Shown here: piece after piece, positions 1 to 8,262 of the stretch
Layout: each line of letters begins with the position of its first letter
How positions within the stretch are numbered: the first letter of the stretch is position 1
Virus record (IMG/VR): IMGVR_UViG_3300020205_000137
Location: 1-24,353 of that record
From: a virus
Reading direction: 5' to 3' (one strand)
Length of the DNA: 24,353 nt
Program-made: the position numbers and the translations under genes
Notes under the pieces: generated by a model
Seen by the model: only the letters and a program-made list of their open reading frames with translations
Told to the model about the DNA's origin: nothing
The model's database searches: none

Positions 1-180
1 TCGAACTGCGAGTACTACGACAACAGCACCATGACACAGGCCAAGATGGAGCGCATTCCACGAAATGACTGGGACACAGATGCTGGTTTCCGTGGTTACT
101 GCACCAAATTCGAGTTCATCTGCCACGACCTGCGCGTTTGCCAAGCATGGGATGAGCGTGAATTTGAAATGGAAGATTGA
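1..180 (+). CDS. 3' end of unknown Cys-containing protein (partial)
   Basis: Frame 1 is open from the first base to a TGA at 178-180, giving the last 59 residues of a protein that starts outside the window. It is polar, with four cysteines (near residues 3, 36, 43 and 48 of the fragment) and many acidic and aromatic residues, and it ends in an acidic tail. The spaced cysteines could bind metal, but I recognise no family. The next clear gene begins about 80 bases downstream. The reading frame is supported by its continuity to the edge and by protein-like composition; function is unknown. Confidence 0.6.
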   Translation, partial: SNCEYYDNSTMTQAKMERIPRNDWDTDAGFRGYCTKFEFICHDLRVCQAWDEREFEMED

Positions 181-258
181 CCAAATGTCAAAATGTGGGA
201 AAATAGAGCCGCTGAGTCTATCGGGCCACCAGCAGCTCACCCTTAACAGGAGTTGCAC

Positions 259-708
259 ATGATTGGTATCGAATGGCTCAAGGAGAACCTGCAAAGGGTT
301 TTCATGTTGCCTGCGCCAGTCGTGGAATGGCTTGTCATGGTCTACGATGCCATTCAGGTGTTTGACGATGTTGCTGATGGCGACACGGTTGAGCGCAAAG
401 ACCTGAATGCGACCATCTGGAACACAATGGTGGGCATGCATCAAAACCAATTTTTTATCACAAACAGCCACCACCTCGTGCCATTGCTAGCAACAGCAAT
501 CATGAAGTGGCAAGCCTCCGATCAAGCAGAGCGTGCAGGTGAAGCCGATGCCAGATCATTCGTCTGGCGTGCAGGCTACTACGATCTGATCCTGATGGCC
601 GTATCGCTCACGCATGGCCCAGGCTTTGCCACAAAAAATGCACATCTGGTCATGGATTTATATGGCGAGAAATTTGAAGACTACATGAAGGAGTTCGGCA
701 ATGCCTGA
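259..708 (+). CDS. conserved phage virion-region protein in the position of P22 gene 14
   Basis: The product is 149 aa, with ATG at 259 chosen because AGGAG at 248-252 sits six bases upstream; a TTG two codons earlier is less likely. It is mostly helical and acidic. Residues near 98-118 are aromatic and hydrophobic (motif SFVWRAGYYDLI) and look like a conserved core. It overlaps the next gene by 8 bases. I do not recognise the fold. Its size and place directly before a gp7-like gene correspond to P22 gene 14, a small head-assembly protein, so a minor head or internal role is a reasonable inference from gene order only. Confidence 0.8.
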   Translation: MIGIEWLKENLQRVFMLPAPVVEWLVMVYDAIQVFDDVADGDTVERKDLNATIWNTMVGMHQNQFFITNSHHLVPLLATAIMKWQASDQAERAGEADARSFVWRAGYYDLILMAVSLTHGPGFATKNAHLVMDLYGEKFEDYMKEFGNA

Positions 709-1351
709 TCCAGTAACAGCCCTAGTCGTGGGCGGAACCCAACTAGTTGGCAGCACAATGCAAGCCAATGCAGCAGAAGATGCAGCAAACGTTCAAGCTG
801 GCGCAGCAGGCCAAGGCATTGCAGAACAGCGCAGACAATTCGATGCCATGCGTGAATTGCTCAAGCCTTATACCGAGGCAGGCCAGCCAGCACTAGAAGC
901 ACAGCAAGCATTCCTTGGCCTTAGAGGGCCAGAGGAAGAACGTGCGGCCATTGAGCGCATCAAAGGTGGAGAAACATTCCAAGCACTTGCCAGTCAAGGC
1001 GAGGAAGCATTGCTTCAGCGTGCATCGGCCACTGGTGGCCTGCGTGGTGGCAACATCCAAGGCGCACTGGCTCAGTTTAGACCAGCATTGCTTTCCAGCC
1101 TCATTGAACAGCAATATGGTCGATTGGGTGGCATGACACAGTTGGGACAGCGATCTGCTGCTGGTGTTGGCGCTGCTGGCATGGAGTCAGGCACCAACGT
1201 GGCCAACTTGCTGTCTCAGCAAGGAGCAGCACTAGCCGGTGGAGAGCTTGGACAAGCCAAGGCTTATGGCCAGCTATTCAACATGCCAGCTCAGTTCCTT
1301 GGTATGCAAATGGGCGCAGGTGGAAAAGCTGGCATGGGCTTTGGTTTCTAA
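701..1351 (+). CDS. DNA transfer / ejection protein, P22 gp7-like
   Basis: A 216-aa protein of the phage DNA-transfer (gp7-like injection) type. It has a short hydrophobic N-terminus with Gly and Ala, a helical part with the sequence EQRRQFDAMRELLKPYTEAG near residues 42-61, and a conserved block around residues 104-150 with SATGGLRGGN, QGALAQFRPALL and QQYGRLGG, followed by a Gly/Ala-rich tail. In P22 such proteins are packaged in the head and ejected with the DNA to help it cross the envelope. ATG at 701 has AAGGAG at 688-693 and overlaps the previous gene. Two likely ejection proteins follow. Family assignment is by recognisable motifs, so the class is fairly sure; the exact role is inferred. 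Confidence 0.82.
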   Translation: MPDPVTALVVGGTQLVGSTMQANAAEDAANVQAGAAGQGIAEQRRQFDAMRELLKPYTEAGQPALEAQQAFLGLRGPEEERAAIERIKGGETFQALASQGEEALLQRASATGGLRGGNIQGALAQFRPALLSSLIEQQYGRLGGMTQLGQRSAAGVGAAGMESGTNVANLLSQQGAALAGGELGQAKAYGQLFNMPAQFLGMQMGAGGKAGMGFGF

Positions 1352-1362
1352 AGGATAACAAC

Positions 1363-2796
1363 ATGGCAACCATCAACCCATTACAACAGCCTATCAACTA
1401 TGCAGTCGATGTGCAAAGCCCATTTGAGGCTGCACTCGGTGGTTTCAAAATTGGCGCAGCCGGTGCAGAAGCACAAGCACAAGCACAAGCACGAGAGCAG
1501 GCAATGAAAGCACAGACAGAGCTGAAAACTCTGTTTGGAAATCCAAATGCAACAGCCACAGACTTTGCTCGCGTCTCTGCCATGCTCCCAAAAGATCAAG
1601 CAGAAGGCGTGCGCAAAGCATTTGACTTGATGTCATCGTCTCAGCAACAAAATCGACTAGCCCAATCTGGCCAAGTCTATGCAGCCATGAAATCTGGCCA
1701 AGTTGACATTGCAAAAAATCTGCTCAAAGAGCAGGCAGACGCATTCCGAAATTCAGGCCGTGAGCAAGATGCCAAGGCGACAGAGACCTACTTGCAACTG
1801 ATCGATGTCAATCCTACTGGTGCACAGACTACCATTGGATTGATGATGGCCACATTACCTGGTGGAAAAGAACTGCTTGAGAATGTCGACAAAACACTTT
1901 CGACAGGCAGAGAAGAAGCCAAAGCACCAGCTGCACTGCTTGAATCCAGAGCAAAGGCTGACAAAGCCGTAGCAGATGCAGTAACAGCTCAGGCTACCGC
2001 CACCAATGCAGCAGAGAAGGCAGCAGCTGATGCAGCCAAAGCAACGGCAGACGCACAAAAAGCGCAGGTCGATGCCAAATTTGCAGAGCAGATCACAATG
2101 GCAGACCTTAAAAAGAAAGCCGCTGACCTTGGTTTGACATCTGCACAGACCGGTTCGGCATTGGCCCAGACCAAGAAGCTAGGTGTGGAAACTGCAAAAG
2201 CCGCACTTGAACTGGAAGCACTCAAATCCACTGGTGGACTTGATCCAACCAAGACATTTGAGCAGGAAGAAAAACTGCGCAAAGAATTCCAAGGCCGCAC
2301 TAAGGTTTATGGCGAACTTGGAACCACATTCAACAACATTAAGTCTTCGGCAGAGGCCAAGAACGGCCCAGGCGACATTGCACTGATCACTGGATTCATG
2401 AAAATGCTTGATCCAGGCTCAGTGGTGCGTGAGACAGAATTTGCAACAGCTCGCGATACCGCAGGCCTGTATGAAAGACTGCTCAACACATCGCAAAAAC
2501 TGCAAAGCGGTCAGCTCTTTGCGCTTGATTCAAAACAGCGTCAAGAGTATGTCAATCTGGCCAAGCAATATCTTGACTCAGCCCAGAAAAAAGCAGGCGA
2601 AGACAAAACAGCACTTGGTGTGGTGGTCAAGAACTACCGCCTCAATCCTGAAAACGTGTTCGGGCCTGAGACAGCGGCAGCGCCAGCTGCACCAGCAGCA
2701 AACAGCGTCACAGTCGGTGGCCAGACTTATACTCGTCCTGCCAACTTCACTGATGCTCAGTGGAGCGCATACAAGCAATCCGTGGGGGCAAGATGA
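1363..2796 (+). CDS. Ala-rich coiled-coil internal virion (ejection) protein, gp20 position
   Basis: The product is 477 aa, very rich in Ala, Gln, Lys and Glu, with long heptad-like helical stretches (roughly residues 30-75 and 180-290) and no enzyme motif. AAGGA lies just before ATG 1363. The N-terminus carries an AQ repeat encoded by tandem GCACAA units. The C-terminal tail is Pro/Ala-rich, then ends in a short segment with TDAQW and YKQSVGAR. It lies between a gp7-like protein and a very large Ala-rich protein, the position of gp20 in P22, so an internal head protein ejected with DNA is the best inference. Its stop codon overlaps the start of the next gene (ATGA). Confidence 0.75.
   Translation: MATINPLQQPINYAVDVQSPFEAALGGFKIGAAGAEAQAQAQAREQAMKAQTELKTLFGNPNATATDFARVSAMLPKDQAEGVRKAFDLMSSSQQQNRLAQSGQVYAAMKSGQVDIAKNLLKEQADAFRNSGREQDAKATETYLQLIDVNPTGAQTTIGLMMATLPGGKELLENVDKTLSTGREEAKAPAALLESRAKADKAVADAVTAQATATNAAEKAAADAAKATADAQKAQVDAKFAEQITMADLKKKAADLGLTSAQTGSALAQTKKLGVETAKAALELEALKSTGGLDPTKTFEQEEKLRKEFQGRTKVYGELGTTFNNIKSSAEAKNGPGDIALITGFMKMLDPGSVVRETEFATARDTAGLYERLLNTSQKLQSGQLFALDSKQRQEYVNLAKQYLDSAQKKAGEDKTALGVVVKNYRLNPENVFGPETAAAPAAPAANSVTVGGQTYTRPANFTDAQWSAYKQSVGAR
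1471..1492 (+). repeat. short tandem hexamer repeat inside coding region
   Basis: The hexamer GCACAA occurs three times in tandem plus a partial fourth copy. It encodes alternating Ala-Gln in the coiled-coil N-terminal part of the internal virion protein. It is in frame, so unit gain or loss would change length by two residues without a frameshift. Confidence 0.8.
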
Positions 2797-5189
2797 GTCC
2801 AGAAGAATGGTTGGCATCCCAGACTAGTCAGGCTGCACCAGCAGCTCCTGCACCAGCATCTGCTACACCTACGGCCACAGCACCTGCTGCGGCCCCAATG
2901 TCACCTGAACAATGGGCGGCATCACAGCCAAAAATGGGCTTTTTTGAAGGTCTGGTCGAACAAGTTACTGGTCGCGCACGCGCAACGCCTGAGACCCAAG
3001 CATTGCCCGAGTGGACAAGCATGCCAGAGCTGAATCAAATGAGCGTGGCATCGTTCAAGACAGCGCTTGGCACACTGATGAGCAACCCCAAGGAAACGGT
3101 GCAGATTCTGCAAGCCAACTTCCCTGGTGTTCAAGTTCGCCAAGATGCCAAGGGTAACTACTTAATGCGATCGTCGGTCGATCAAAAGGAATACGCAATC
3201 CCACCAGGCTTCACGATGGGTGATATCCCACGCGCAGCTGGTGGCATTGCAGCCTTCACGCCAGCAGGCCGAGCCGCAACCATTCCTGGTGCAATCATTG
3301 GTGCTGGCGCAACTCAAGCGGCCATTGAAGCGACTCAAGCCGGAACTGGTGGAAGGTTCGACACTGGCGAGGTGGTCACAGCAGCGGCCACAGGCCCAGC
3401 AGGGCAGATTTTGCAGCGCGTGGCACCTCCAGTCGTCCAAGCTGTCAAAAAGGGCGTACAGCGCGTCACAGGAAAAGCTCCTGCACCTACACCAGCAGCA
3501 GGCGCACCAGGCGCTCCTATGGGCACAGCAATGGCCCCAGAAGCACCTCCAGCAGCACCAGTGGCCGCAGCAATGCCAGAGGTGGCACCAGTCGCACCAG
3601 AGATTCCAGTCGCACCAGCTGCACCAGCAGTGGCACCAGTGGTTGCAGAAGTGGCCGAGGAAGAAGTTGGAAAGCTGGTCAAACAGGCAGCAGGTACAGG
3701 ATTCGGTTCGGCTGGCGCACGCGACCGGCTGGCCGATCTTGCACAAGTCAACGTGGCAGCCAAAGAAGCAGCCGATCGACTTGGCATCCAGTTGCCTGCT
3801 GATGTGTTCAGCGACAACCCACAAGTCAGAGCAGCCGCAGGCCTTACCAGATCAGCCGCAGGCAGTGAGGCCGAGGCTTTGTGGCGCAACACCGTCACGC
3901 AGGCCGTGGACAAAGCCGACGATGTGATCAAGCAATTTGATGCCACATTTGTCGAAGGCGCAGTCGCACCAGGCGTGGTGTCTCAAAAGATTAAAGACTC
4001 GCTGACCGCAACTCGTTCAGACCTCAATGCGCAGGCAAGCAAAGTCTACAACGCAGTCGATGAAGTTGTTCCAAAAACATCAGTGGTCGATCTGCCAAAG
4101 CTCAAACAAACCCTTGACACTGTCAAAGCTGAGGTGGGCGAGAAAGGCATGTCGGCAGCCGAGCGCAATCTGGCCAAGATGATCGAGGAAGGCAACATCA
4201 CGTATGGCCGACTCAAGCGCGAGAAAACCCTGATCGGAAACGCCATCAACAAGATGGAGTCGCCATACGGCAGCATGGCCGAGGCAGACCTCAAGCGCCT
4301 GTATGCGGCACTCGCTGACGACCAACTGACAAACGTTGGCAACATCGGTGGCGAGGAACTGCGCCAGCAACTGCGTGCTGCCAATTTACTGTATGCCAAA
4401 GAGCGTGCCTTGGGCAAGCGCATTGTGAATGCATTTGGCCAAGACATCGAGGGCAGCGTGGCAAACAAGATGCGCACCGCCATCACTGGTGCGGCCAAGG
4501 GTGATGCTGGCGAGTTCAATCGCCTGCTTAAGACCGTACCAGAAGACCTGCGCAAAGAGACACTAGCCACAGCACTGGCATCCGTCACACGTTCGGCCAG
4601 AGGTGCTGAGAAGGGTGGATTCGGATTCTCCGAGTTTGCCGACATCTACCCCAAACTGCGTGCCAACCCACCAGTCTACAAAACCATCGTGGACACACTT
4701 GGCAAAGACTCAGCAGACGTACTGCGCGACCTGTTTGAGGTCTCAAAGCGCGTCACAGAGGCCAGAGCCAATGTTCTGACCACCGGCAAAGCAAACCAAG
4801 CACTGTTGCAAGGCATGCAGGCCGAAAGCCTGATCGGTAAGGTTATGGAAAGCACGCTGGCCAAAGGTGCATTGACTGGTGCAGCAGCTGTTGGTGGCCC
4901 TATCGCAGCCGCAGCCACATCGGTGCTGACTGGGGCTATGACCCAAGGCAACAAGGATTCACTCAAAGCAGCAGGAAAACTGTTTGCTGATGAGGGATTC
5001 CAGAAACTTGCCATCGAAGCCGCGACCAAGGGAACGCCAAGCGCAGCTAGCATTCGTCGCACAGCCATGTCACAATCCTTCCAGAAATTTGCAGACGCAG
5101 CCAAACTGCCAAAAGCATTGGACGCAAGGATTCAATGGTTGCAGACAGCAACCCAAGCCGAGCGCCAATTCGACCAGGAGAACCAATAA
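2793..5189 (+). CDS. large internal virion / ejection protein, gp16 position
   Basis: The product is 798 aa from ATG 2793, which overlaps the upstream TGA (ATGA) and follows a G-rich SD at 2783-2787; an in-frame GTG at 2760 is less likely. A short motif occurs twice near the N-terminus (MSPEEWLASQ at 1 and MSPEQWAASQ at 36), separated by an Ala/Pro linker. A small domain (about 70-140) is followed by a Gly/Ala hydrophobic stretch (about 150-195) that could insert in membranes, a long Pro/Ala linker (about 230-295), and then a large helical region to the end. No lysozyme or transglycosylase motif was found. Position and length suggest the counterpart of P22 gp16, an ejected protein that helps DNA cross the inner membrane. 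The role is inferred. Confidence 0.75.
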   Translation: MSPEEWLASQTSQAAPAAPAPASATPTATAPAAAPMSPEQWAASQPKMGFFEGLVEQVTGRARATPETQALPEWTSMPELNQMSVASFKTALGTLMSNPKETVQILQANFPGVQVRQDAKGNYLMRSSVDQKEYAIPPGFTMGDIPRAAGGIAAFTPAGRAATIPGAIIGAGATQAAIEATQAGTGGRFDTGEVVTAAATGPAGQILQRVAPPVVQAVKKGVQRVTGKAPAPTPAAGAPGAPMGTAMAPEAPPAAPVAAAMPEVAPVAPEIPVAPAAPAVAPVVAEVAEEEVGKLVKQAAGTGFGSAGARDRLADLAQVNVAAKEAADRLGIQLPADVFSDNPQVRAAAGLTRSAAGSEAEALWRNTVTQAVDKADDVIKQFDATFVEGAVAPGVVSQKIKDSLTATRSDLNAQASKVYNAVDEVVPKTSVVDLPKLKQTLDTVKAEVGEKGMSAAERNLAKMIEEGNITYGRLKREKTLIGNAINKMESPYGSMAEADLKRLYAALADDQLTNVGNIGGEELRQQLRAANLLYAKERALGKRIVNAFGQDIEGSVANKMRTAITGAAKGDAGEFNRLLKTVPEDLRKETLATALASVTRSARGAEKGGFGFSEFADIYPKLRANPPVYKTIVDTLGKDSADVLRDLFEVSKRVTEARANVLTTGKANQALLQGMQAESLIGKVMESTLAKGALTGAAAVGGPIAAAATSVLTGAMTQGNKDSLKAAGKLFADEGFQKLAIEAATKGTPSAASIRRTAMSQSFQKFADAAKLPKALDARIQWLQTATQAERQFDQENQ

Positions 5190-5672
5190 ATGTCAGCACT
5201 CTCGATTCAACCACCGTATCCAGCATTTGCTGGCGCTGACGGACAGCCGTTGGAGAATGGGTACATCTGGATTGGCACAGTCAATCTGTCTCCCCAGACA
5301 AACCAAATTGCGGTCTATTGGGACTCAGCTCTGACCATTCCAGCGCCACAGCCAATCCGAACGCTCAATGGCTACCCATCACGCAATGGAACGCCTACGC
5401 GTTTTTATGCAGCTAGCGACTACAGCATTCAAGTGCTCGATTCCAAAGGCAGCGTGGTATACACCTCTCTGAATGGGAATTTTGCTTCTGGATCAGTTGC
5501 AACCAATGCAACTGGCAATGGTGTACAGACAATTTTTCCTGTGACATCGACACCATTTGCAATTTACATAAATGGCGTGTACCAGAACCAAAATACCTAC
5601 ACAGTGTCTGGCGGTAATGTGACATTCAGCCAAGCACCACCATTCACTTCGGTGATCGAATTCTTGATTTAA
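5190..5672 (+). CDS. tailspike anchor with P22-type head-binding domain
   Basis: The product is 160 aa, starting directly after the previous TAA with CAGGAG upstream. Residues 1-95 resemble the P22 gp9 head-binding domain (Pfam Head_binding): GYIWIG near 24, NQIAVYWD near 38, QPIRTLNGYPSRNG near 54, then a YSIQVLD strand. Residues 108-160 form a second small beta domain starting ATGNGVQTIF and containing IYINGVYQ and a VTFSQAPP turn, a module seen at junctions in phage fibre proteins. There is no spike body, so this looks like a separate adaptor that fixes the following fibre and spike proteins to the tail. The head-binding call is strong; the docking role of the second domain is inferred. 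Confidence 0.82.
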   Translation: MSALSIQPPYPAFAGADGQPLENGYIWIGTVNLSPQTNQIAVYWDSALTIPAPQPIRTLNGYPSRNGTPTRFYAASDYSIQVLDSKGSVVYTSLNGNFASGSVATNATGNGVQTIFPVTSTPFAIYINGVYQNQNTYTVSGGNVTFSQAPPFTSVIEFLI

Positions 5673-5682
5673 GGAGAACAGA

Positions 5683-6234
5683 ATGTTAAAGACAGTTGGA
5701 TTCCCATCAACACGTACTGGCGATCAGACAATCGTCAATGGCAACCTCGTCATTGGCACAGCAGGAAAAGGCATCGACTTTTCCATTAACCCAGCTGCTG
5801 CTGGGATGACCAGTGAGTTGCTGGATGACTATGAGACAGGTACTTGGACACCTACTTACACGCCAGCAAGTGGTGCATTTGGTGCAATCACATACAACTC
5901 AAACACATTTGGCAGATACACCAAAGTTGGAAACGCTGTTTTTATAGTCGGTCTGATCATTACTGACTCATTTGCTGTTGGAACTGGCGTTGGACAGGGC
6001 CGTATCTCTGGTTTGCCATTTACAGCATCACCATCTGCAAGCGCATCAATAAATTATTCTACAAACTTTAACTTGGACACCCCAGTTGGAAGTTTTGTAT
6101 CAGGCACAAATATTTTCTTGACTTCACGGCTGACTTCAAATGGTTCAAGTACAACTTTTAATTCAGCTAACTTTACAACTGGTGCATCGGCATTTGCTAA
6201 CTACGTTTATTTTCAAATGAACTACGTTGTCTAA
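5683..6234 (+). CDS. tail fibre / appendage protein
   Basis: The product is 183 aa, with AAGGAG ten bases before ATG. The N-terminal part has the sequence NGNLVIGTAGKGIDFS (about 19-34), then AAGMTSELLDDYETGTWTPT (39-58), a pattern common in phage and cyanophage fibre C-terminal regions. The rest is Ser/Thr/Asn/Gly-rich beta sequence with aromatic strands at the end. No enzyme motif is visible. It sits between the head-binding anchor and a beta-helix spike and shares their AT-richer composition, so it is probably part of the receptor-binding apparatus. Confidence 0.75.
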   Translation: MLKTVGFPSTRTGDQTIVNGNLVIGTAGKGIDFSINPAAAGMTSELLDDYETGTWTPTYTPASGAFGAITYNSNTFGRYTKVGNAVFIVGLIITDSFAVGTGVGQGRISGLPFTASPSASASINYSTNFNLDTPVGSFVSGTNIFLTSRLTSNGSSTTFNSANFTTGASAFANYVYFQMNYVV

Positions 6235-6243
6235 AGGTTAAAA

Positions 6244-7692
6244 ATGTCACTCACAAAAGTTTCTTTTTCCATGATTGAAGGTGCGCCCTTCAACGTCTTA
6301 GACTATGGTGCAGACCCAACCGGAAGCGCAGACAGCACAGCGGCCATCATTGCGGCTGTTGCTGATGGCGGTAGCAACTGCGCCATTTATTTTCCAACTG
6401 GCACATACAAAGTCACCAGTCAGATTTCGATCAGCAATGATCGGGTGCATATCTATGGCGATGGTCAATATGCCACCACCATCATGTTTGCACCAACAGC
6501 AAACAGCACTCTTTTCAAGTTTGAGAAATCTGGCACGACTATCAATCAAGGTAGCGTCCGTGACTTGGCGATCCGATCCAACGACAATGTATATGTAAAG
6601 TATGCCTTGCACTTCATTGACATTTCCAACTACTCAGTCAGCAATGTCGCAATTGGTGGCGGTGTAGCAATTGGCAATGCAGGGTTTTGGACTGATCCCA
6701 CTTACTCAAGCTACGGCATCTATATTCAAGGCCGTGACTCAACTGGTTTTAATGAAATTATTTGCTTTGCTGACAAACCAATCGTTGTCGGGCCAAATCC
6801 TAATGGCGGTGGAATTCAGATCAGCATAGATCACTTCAATTTCAATAATTTGTTTCTTGGCGCAACTTATAACCCATGTATTATTTTTACAGCTGGTGTT
6901 GTAGCTACTCAAGTTTCTTTTACTGGTTATCAGGCTTGGGTGCTTGGTGAAGGCGGGTTCTATTGGGTTGATGCAACTTCACCAGGCGCATCAAATGGTC
7001 TGTCTTTTGAAAATGTGCGTTATGAAAACAATCGTGACCAATCAACGTATTTCATACACATAGAAAGCGCGTCTGGTGTTCAGAATGTGCAAGTCAGTGG
7101 TGGGCAGTTTGGATTTACCAACGGATTCTATTTGCGTGGTGTGCCGCAAATATCTTTAAACTCTGTTTACTACAGTGTTGGTGGAACTGGCGGTGTAGCC
7201 ATGAACGCCAATGCAACAGTTTTTGAAATTAACTTAAATGATTGCTATTGGGTTAGTGGTTCAACAGCAAGTTTGACTGGCTTGCAAGTTCAGCACCAAG
7301 AAGCATCTTGGACTTCTGGCCCGTTGCCTAGTACGGGATATATCCTTGCCCCTTTAGCTAATTCTGGAACATACAACGAAATTTTTGAAACCACATTGGG
7401 AAGTAAAGCTAATGTGCTGGCAATTGATGCAGTACTTGGTATTGGCACATCAACAACGACAGGACTATTTGTTGTTACTTCGCGTAACAATACAACTGCG
7501 CTATATAGTTTAAATGGCACAAACAACACCACAACAGAAATTTCAGATGCTTCTGGTTTTTATTCACCCACTGTTGGCAATGCTGGCACCTTGAACATCT
7601 ACTGGTCTGCTGGAAATAGCCGATACGAAATTCAAAACAAGATTGGGTCTGAGCAAACAATTCAATTCTTACGCGCTGGTCGTGGTCAATAA
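6244..7692 (+). CDS. tailspike with pectate-lyase-type beta-helix (possible depolymerase)
   Basis: The product is 482 aa. The N-terminus has the signature of the Pectate_lyase_3 superfamily used by tailspikes: FNVLDYGADPTG at 16-27, then STAAI, IYFPTGTY at 48-55 and IYGDG near 70. The body (about 85-370) is rich in N, V and S with regularly spaced short strands, as expected of a right-handed beta-helix. About 110 C-terminal residues look like a separate beta domain. Such spikes bind and often cleave O-antigen or capsule. Catalytic residues cannot be assigned by eye. It lacks its own head-binding domain, which is supplied by the gene at 5190. AAAGG precedes the ATG by six bases. Confidence 0.83.
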   Translation: MSLTKVSFSMIEGAPFNVLDYGADPTGSADSTAAIIAAVADGGSNCAIYFPTGTYKVTSQISISNDRVHIYGDGQYATTIMFAPTANSTLFKFEKSGTTINQGSVRDLAIRSNDNVYVKYALHFIDISNYSVSNVAIGGGVAIGNAGFWTDPTYSSYGIYIQGRDSTGFNEIICFADKPIVVGPNPNGGGIQISIDHFNFNNLFLGATYNPCIIFTAGVVATQVSFTGYQAWVLGEGGFYWVDATSPGASNGLSFENVRYENNRDQSTYFIHIESASGVQNVQVSGGQFGFTNGFYLRGVPQISLNSVYYSVGGTGGVAMNANATVFEINLNDCYWVSGSTASLTGLQVQHQEASWTSGPLPSTGYILAPLANSGTYNEIFETTLGSKANVLAIDAVLGIGTSTTTGLFVVTSRNNTTALYSLNGTNNTTTEISDASGFYSPTVGNAGTLNIYWSAGNSRYEIQNKIGSEQTIQFLRAGRGQ

Positions 7693-7711
7693 TTTATCAG
7701 GAGAATTTAAA

Positions 7712-7972
7712 ATGGCGATTCAAAAAACACATAAATTTGACACAGAATTTGGCGCTGTGACAGTTGCTGAGTGCTACATCAAAGTGTCGATGGTTGAAGT
7801 CAACAAAAGCGAAGGCATGGCTAACGTGTCGTTTTTTGACAAACCAAATGGCAAACTTTTACAAACAAAGATTTATCCTGTGCCACATGATCTGAACGGA
7901 TCAAACGCATTGGTTCAGGCATACACTCATCTCAAAACCCTGCCAGAATTCGCTGGCGCAACCGATTGTTAA
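7712..7972 (+). CDS. small phage protein of unknown function
   Basis: The product is 86 aa. ATG 7712 is chosen over upstream in-frame starts because CAGGAG lies at 7699-7704. It is a soluble mixed alpha/beta sequence with two cysteines (21 and 86), no signal peptide and no membrane segment. It starts with AIQKTHKFDTEFG and has a YIKVSMVEVNK strand. It directly follows the spike gene and has similar base use, so it may be a spike-associated or chaperone-like protein, but I recognise no family. Confidence 0.72.
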   Translation: MAIQKTHKFDTEFGAVTVAECYIKVSMVEVNKSEGMANVSFFDKPNGKLLQTKIYPVPHDLNGSNALVQAYTHLKTLPEFAGATDC

Positions 7973-7978
7973 ACCAAA

Positions 7979-7998
7979 GCCCAAGTGGATTCTTGGGT
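7979..7998 (+). other. intergenic hairpin
   Basis: CCCAAG at 7980-7985 pairs with CTTGGG at 7992-7997 across a six-base loop, with a G-T pair at the base. It sits between a stop codon and the SD of the next gene. No T-run follows, so it is not a standard intrinsic terminator; it may be an mRNA processing or stability element. Confidence 0.45.
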
Positions 7999-8015
7999 CA
8001 TACTAGGAGAGCATC

Positions 8016-8261
8016 ATGCTTGAGAAAATTGAAATTGTTGATCGCATCGAAGTAATTGAAAACGGCTCTGTGCAAGTACGCACCAAGACCGCAATCATGG
8101 AGGATGGAAAACAGATCAGTGGGTCATTCCATCGCCATGTCGTTGCCCCTGGCGATGACTATAGCGGAGAAGATGTCCGTGTGAAGGCGATCTGTGCAGC
8201 CACACACACTGCTGATGTGATTGCAACATACAAAGCAGCCACTGCTGCACAAGGAGTCTGA
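8016..8261 (+). CDS. small conserved phage protein
   Basis: The product is 81 aa, with ATG seven bases after AGGAG at 8005-8009. The N-terminal half forms beta strands (IEIVDRIEVIENGSVQVRT), followed by SFHRHVVAPGDDYSGEDVRV near 46-65 and a helical C-terminus. Proteins with this SFHRHV and PGDD pattern recur as short genes between tail and lysis genes in phages of many hosts; I know of no defined function. It is one base away from the next gene, consistent with one transcript. Confidence 0.75.
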   Translation: MLEKIEIVDRIEVIENGSVQVRTKTAIMEDGKQISGSFHRHVVAPGDDYSGEDVRVKAICAATHTADVIATYKAATAAQGV

Positions 8262-8262
8262 A

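Noticed and set aside
185-262. Short frames (25 codons from 185, 17 codons from 193) between the first two genes
   Set aside because: One ends in an ATGA overlap with the next gene, but neither has an SD and they compete with each other; there is too little evidence to call a gene.
3162-3824. 220-codon minus-strand frame rich in Cys and Trp
   Set aside because: It mirrors the Ala/Pro-rich linker of the 798-aa virion protein (gca/gct codons read as tgc/agc), so the cysteines are an artefact.
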